NCBI RefSeq assembly: GCF_040655735.1
Contig: NZ_JBFAKK010000001.1
Span: 1 to 64,000, forward strand
Length of the DNA: 64,000 nt
Reading direction: 5' to 3'
DNA from: Phytomonospora sp040655735
GTDB lineage: Bacteria > Actinomycetota > Actinomycetes > Mycobacteriales > Micromonosporaceae
Below are positions 60,560 to 64,000 of this stretch, piece by piece. How positions within the stretch are numbered: the stretch's first letter is position 1; every line of letters begins with the position of its first letter. The notes under the pieces are model-generated. The model saw only the letters and a list, made by a program, of their open reading frames with translations, was not told the DNA's origin and did no database searches. A program made the position numbers and the translations under genes.

Positions 60560-61615
60560 TTGCACGCGCAGGCCAGAGTCGACGGCACGACCCCACGCTC
60601 GGGCTCCCGGCCGCTCGTCGGGTCGCTCCTGCGCCTCGCGGGTCTGCTCGGGCTCGCCGCCGTCCTCGCCGCCGTGGTCGTGTTCAGCCTCTGGGCCGGC
60701 ACCCTCGAAATAACCCCGGAAGAGCTGTGGGCGGTGTTCACCGGGACCGGCCGCGAGGTGCACGAACTCGTCATCTGGGAGCTTCGCGCACCCCGCGCGG
60801 GCCTCGCCGTGGCCGTGGGAGCCGCCCTCGGCGTCGCCGGCGCACTGCTCGCGGCGCTGAGCCGCAACCGCCTCGCCGACCCCGTGTTCGGCGGCGCCGG
60901 GTTCACCTCCGCCGCCTTCGTGGTCCTCGCCGTCGGAGCATTCCGGCTCACCGACTTCCACGCCTACATCTGGTTCGCCTTCCTGGGCGCCGCGCTCGCC
61001 CTGATCGTCGGCCACTTCCTCCCGGCGACCCGCGCGCCCGGCCACCCCCTCAAGCGCGCATTCGCCGCCGCCGGGGTCAGTCTCACGCTGGCCGTGGTCG
61101 TCCACATCGCCACGACACGGGCGCCCGACACCTTCGCGGGCTCGCGCATGTGGGTCTTCGGGTCCCTCAACGCCGCCACCGGCGACCGCCTCGCGGCGCT
61201 CGCCCCCTATCTGGGCGCCGGTCTCCTGTTCGCGTTCGTGCTCATGTGGCCGCTGCGGCGGATCGACGCGCCCGGCGCGACGCGCTTCGCCGGCGAAGGC
61301 GGCCGGAACACGCTCATCCGCGCGGGCGTCGCACTGACCCTCGTGATCCTCTGCGGCGCCGCCACGGCCGCGACCGGACCGATCGCCTTCCTCGGCCTGG
61401 CCGCGCCGGCCTTGGCGAGGATGCTCGTCGGCGACGACGTCCGCTGGATCGCCGCGTATTCGGCGTTTCTCGGGCCGATCCTGCTGATCGCCGCCGATCT
61501 GGCCGGGCGGACCCTCGACACGACGCGGGAACTCGAGGCGGGCCTGGTCACGGCCGTCGTCGGCGTGCCCTTGTTGATCGTCCTGGCGTGGCGGATGAGG
61601 GCCGGGCGGACCTGA
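60560..61615 (+). CDS. FecCD-family iron-siderophore ABC permease (orphan)
   Basis: A 351-residue protein from TTG 60560, chosen because CGAGGAGGTCCC stands just before it. About ten membrane helices and the blocks IWELRAPRAGLAVAVGAALGVAGALLAALSRNRLADPVFGGAG and GPIAFLGLAAPALARMLVGDD identify the FecCD/BtuC family. These importers need a binding protein, a second permease (or homodimer) and an ATPase; none is adjacent. Convergent overlap of about 68 bp with the flavin monooxygenase gene. Confidence 0.88.
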   Translation: MHAQARVDGTTPRSGSRPLVGSLLRLAGLLGLAAVLAAVVVFSLWAGTLEITPEELWAVFTGTGREVHELVIWELRAPRAGLAVAVGAALGVAGALLAALSRNRLADPVFGGAGFTSAAFVVLAVGAFRLTDFHAYIWFAFLGAALALIVGHFLPATRAPGHPLKRAFAAAGVSLTLAVVVHIATTRAPDTFAGSRMWVFGSLNAATGDRLAALAPYLGAGLLFAFVLMWPLRRIDAPGATRFAGEGGRNTLIRAGVALTLVILCGAATAATGPIAFLGLAAPALARMLVGDDVRWIAAYSAFLGPILLIAADLAGRTLDTTRELEAGLVTAVVGVPLLIVLAWRMRAGRT

Positions 61616-62648
61616 GCCCGGCGGCGAGGCGGTCGGCGACCAGCTCGGCGTCCCGCCCGACCCATCCCAGCAGCGCCGAGCCGCGACTGTGCTGGAAGGA
61701 CAGTCCGACGTGGAAAAGCCCGGGAACCGGGCTCACACCGAAGTCCTGCACCGGCCGGCCGTCGACCGGATCGACCGCGCCGGCGACGTCGAGCCACCCG
61801 TAGTCGGGCGCGTAGCCGGTCGCCCAGACAACGGTGTCGGGTGCCACGACCTCCCCGGCGGCGGTGTGGACCGCGCGGCCGTCGACCCCGGTGAGACGTC
61901 CCAGGACGCGCACGCCCGACCGGAGGAGGTCGCGCGGGCCTCGCCCGATCAGGGGATCGCGGGCCCGCACGCGCCTGCCGAGGCGGCCGGTGACCGGCGC
62001 GCGGACCACGCCCAGCATCTGGAGCCAGCCGAACACGTCGCGGCCGAGGACCCGCTGGGGCATCACGGGCCGAGGGCGGCCGGTCGCGAGGGCCACGTCA
62101 TGGGTCGCCGACAGCTCGGCGGCGATCTGGACCCCGGAGTTGCCCGCGCCCACGACGAGGACGCTCCCGCCGGGGATCCGGCCGGGCGCGCGGTACTCGC
62201 CGGAGTGGAGCTGCCGCACCGCCGGGTCGAGCCGTTCGGCGAGCGCCGGAACGCGGGGCCGCTGGAACGGTCCGGTGGCGACCACGACGGCCTCGGCCCG
62301 GTGGGCGCGCGAGTCGGTCTCGGCCACGAACCCGCCGTTGTCGCGGTGGAGCCTTCGCACCGTGGAGCCGTGCTGGACGGCGAGACCGAAATGCCGGGCG
62401 TAGCCGGCGAGATAGTCGGCGACCTCGTCCTTGCCGGGGTAGCGGCCCGGCCTGCCTGGGAAGGGCATGCCGGGCAGAGCGCTGTGGCGCGCGGGCGTGA
62501 ACAGCCGCAGTGAGTCCCAGCGGCGGCGCCAGACCTCGCCGGTCTCGGCGGCGGCGTCGAGGACGAGTGGGCGGTGTCCGCGGACGGTGAGCGCGTGTGC
62601 GGCGGCGAGGCCGGCCTGGCCACCGCCGATGACGATGATGTCGTTCAT
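61548..62648 (-). CDS. flavin-containing monooxygenase-like oxidoreductase
   Basis: A 366-residue protein from ATG 62648. FAD motif IIVIGGGQAGLAAAHAL at the N-terminus, NAD(P) motif VLVVGAGNSGVQIAAEL near 170, and VVWATGYAPDY near 300 are those of class B flavoprotein monooxygenases and related reductases. SFQHSRGSALLGWVGRDAELVA ends the core; the C-terminal 20 residues are Arg/Ser-rich and overlap the convergent permease gene. ATG overlaps the AraC stop (ATGA), so the pair is one unit. Confidence 0.88.
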   Translation of the reverse strand: MNDIIVIGGGQAGLAAAHALTVRGHRPLVLDAAAETGEVWRRRWDSLRLFTPARHSALPGMPFPGRPGRYPGKDEVADYLAGYARHFGLAVQHGSTVRRLHRDNGGFVAETDSRAHRAEAVVVATGPFQRPRVPALAERLDPAVRQLHSGEYRAPGRIPGGSVLVVGAGNSGVQIAAELSATHDVALATGRPRPVMPQRVLGRDVFGWLQMLGVVRAPVTGRLGRRVRARDPLIGRGPRDLLRSGVRVLGRLTGVDGRAVHTAAGEVVAPDTVVWATGYAPDYGWLDVAGAVDPVDGRPVQDFGVSPVPGLFHVGLSFQHSRGSALLGWVGRDAELVADRLAAGLRSARPSSATPGRSTRARRRRP

Positions 62649-63430
62649 GCCTCCAGCGTCTGCGGGGGAGGGGGCGGGCGGCTTGCAGGAACCTGCTGTC
62701 CTTCCCAGACGACGCCGCGGACGAGGTCGGAGGGCGGGGACCCGAACATCGCCCGGAAGCTGTTGCCGAGGTGGGCGGAGTCGGTGAAACCGGCGGCGTG
62801 GGCGACCTGGCTCAGGGACTCGCCGGAGGCGAGCAGGCTCAGCGCCAGCCGGATCCGCTCCCAGCGGACGTGGGCGCGGAAGGGCAGGCCGAGCTGCTCG
62901 GCGAACAGGTGGGCGAGGCGGCTCTCGGACAGGTGGACGCCGCGCGCGACCTCGCCGATCCGGAGTCTGGCCGGTAGCGCGGCGGTGATGATCTCCATGG
63001 CGGCGGTGAGCGCCGGGTGCCGGTCGGCGGGTTCGGGGAGTGTCGTGCCGGTGAGCCGGCCGATGATGTCGTCGACGGTCTCGGCGAGCGGTAGGCGATC
63101 GTCGACGGTGGCGGAAACGGTGGCTGCGCGCCAGGTCGAGGGATCCCCCGAGCGGTCGGCGGTGAGCGCCCGGCCGACGGCGGAGGACGGTTCGATCAAG
63201 GCGAGGAGTCCGCGTGCCGGGGGACCGGTGATCGCGTGGAGAGCGCCGGAGGGGATGATCGCGGTACTGAACTCGTGCCCGGTGCCGTCGGCGCCTCGCA
63301 GGGTGACGGGCTCGGGGAAGGCCGCGAGCACTTGGACGACGCGGTGGGCGTGCAAGGCCGCCGGACCGATCTCGCCGTGGAAGTAGAGGCGCCCGGGAGG
63401 TAGCGCCACGCGACCCCGCCAACCGTTCAC
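62645..63430 (-). CDS. AraC-family regulator
   Basis: A protein of about 261 residues. The C-terminal 100 residues carry both AraC HTH units (LRIGEVARGVHLSESRLAHLFAEQLGLPFRAHVRWERIRLALSLLASGESLSQVAHAAGFTDSAHLGNSFRAMFGSPPSDL in outline). The N-terminal part is cupin-like (VALPPGRLYFHGEIG..., TAIIPSGALHAITG). The start is uncertain: GTG 63430 is chosen, but protein-like sequence (VDLWREWTGNTGRRLP) continues in frame about 20 codons upstream without an ordinary start codon. It probably controls the flavin monooxygenase gene it overlaps. Confidence 0.82.
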   Translation of the reverse strand: MNGWRGRVALPPGRLYFHGEIGPAALHAHRVVQVLAAFPEPVTLRGADGTGHEFSTAIIPSGALHAITGPPARGLLALIEPSSAVGRALTADRSGDPSTWRAATVSATVDDRLPLAETVDDIIGRLTGTTLPEPADRHPALTAAMEIITAALPARLRIGEVARGVHLSESRLAHLFAEQLGLPFRAHVRWERIRLALSLLASGESLSQVAHAAGFTDSAHLGNSFRAMFGSPPSDLVRGVVWEGQQVPASRPPPPPQTLEA

Positions 63431-63627
63431 GATCGTCGGCCGGGGAAGGCGCCGCCCGGTGTTTCCCGTCCACTCGCGCCATAGGTCGACATGGGCCGAT
63501 GCTATTGCCCGGGAGCGCGCGGGCCGCGCCGAGGCGCCCGACACCGCGTCCAACGGCGCCGGGGATCGTTGAGCATGAGGTGTCCTCGTGAACACGGACG
63601 GTGGGCACGGGCTGACAGGGGGAGCGC

Positions 63628-64000
63628 ATGCCGGACACGGCGACGATCGGGCGGGGACAGGCCCTGCTGACCGAGGCCTTCCTTCGCTACGAGAAGCGGC
63701 GGGCCGACGGCAACATGGGCCTCGGCCTGCTCGCACGGTTCCCGGGCGCGACGCCCGATCCCGAGACGCTGGAGCGCGAACTGCGCAAGTCGTGGGGCGC
63801 GACCGGCTGGGAGCTGGCGTTCGACGCGCCGATGGAGGCGCCGGGCGGGCTGCGCGCGGCCGTCGCGGCGATCCTCGCCGTCCACGCGCCTTCGCGGCCG
63901 GTCCTGTCCTGCCGGCCGGTGCACGGTTACGCCGAGGAGGAGTGGGCGCTGGTCTTCACCGCCCATCACGCCCACGCCGACGGCCTGTCCATGGTGGAAC
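63628..64000 (+). CDS. HHxxxDG acyltransferase, 5' part, cut by window end
   Basis: From ATG 63628, behind AGGGGGAGC, an open frame runs to the last base. Residues 113-119 are HHAHADG, the HHxxxDG active-site motif shared by condensation domains and wax ester synthase/diacylglycerol acyltransferases. Only 124 residues are visible, starting MPDTATIGRGQALLTEAFLR, so the branch of the superfamily cannot be fixed. It is divergent from the AraC/monooxygenase pair. Confidence 0.72.
   Translation, partial: MPDTATIGRGQALLTEAFLRYEKRRADGNMGLGLLARFPGATPDPETLERELRKSWGATGWELAFDAPMEAPGGLRAAVAAILAVHAPSRPVLSCRPVHGYAEEEWALVFTAHHAHADGLSMVE

Noticed and set aside
1..64000. CRISPR arrays, rRNA, tRNA genes, prophage structural genes and an eCIS structural cluster
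   Set aside because: None was found by reading both strands; no regularly spaced repeats, no clover-leaf sequences and no tail sheath, tube or baseplate genes.

Overview
The window is high-GC DNA with GTG and TTG starts, many 1-4 bp stop/start overlaps and a strong GC third-position bias. The gene families (SARP-type AfsR regulator, PASTA kinase, DUF6223, GPP34, HAAS/PadR/ABC loci, MmyB-type regulators) point to a filamentous or related actinomycete. I cannot name the genus from the sequence alone.

Layout. 0-8.1 kb: a secreted subtilase, an RDD protein, a small membrane protein and a large SARP/NB-ARC/TPR regulator. 8.3-17.9 kb: a Fic-domain protein with an N-terminal signature like that of cargo of extracellular contractile injection systems, a pseudouridine catabolic pair (psuK with a fused DNA-binding domain, psuG), a GPP34 protein, a secreted zinc carboxypeptidase, a PASTA kinase-like protein lacking the catalytic Asp, an AraC remnant and a cupin. 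17.9-29.3 kb: one long minus-strand operon of six genes that I cannot assign to a known system. Its proteins share modules with one another. It carries two endonuclease/exonuclease/phosphatase-fold proteins (one with motifs intact, one degenerate), a short class II terpene-cyclase-like protein, a possible ABBA-prenyltransferase-like protein and two large beta-rich proteins without signal peptides. This is the most likely undescribed system here.

30-37.4 kb: small regulator/enzyme units: an MFS exporter with G-tract operators, DUF6223, a NarL-type two-component pair, an NmrA-like protein, and a TetR divergent from a SnoaL-like/MBL pair. 37.4-39.7 kb: a degraded patch with a 181-bp inverted-repeat element and frameshifted gene fragments. 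39.9-45.2 kb: uridine kinase, a PadR/HAAS/ABC transporter locus and an ArsR/VOC pair.

45.7-54.8 kb: a complete aldarate catabolic locus (glucarate dehydratase, galactarate/talarate dehydratase, KdgD, ketoglutarate-semialdehyde dehydrogenase) with a LysR regulator and a divergent tripartite tricarboxylate-type transporter. A near-identical 15-bp site lies before both transcription units. D-glucarate and galactarate would be imported and converted to 2-oxoglutarate.

54.8-64 kb: a VOC remnant, an MmyB-type regulator divergent from an aldo/keto reductase-FAD monooxygenase pair, a serine hydrolase and PadR pair sharing a 43-bp palindrome, an orphan FecCD permease, an AraC/flavin-monooxygenase pair, and the start of an HHxxxDG acyltransferase cut by the window end. 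A second gene is cut at the left edge.
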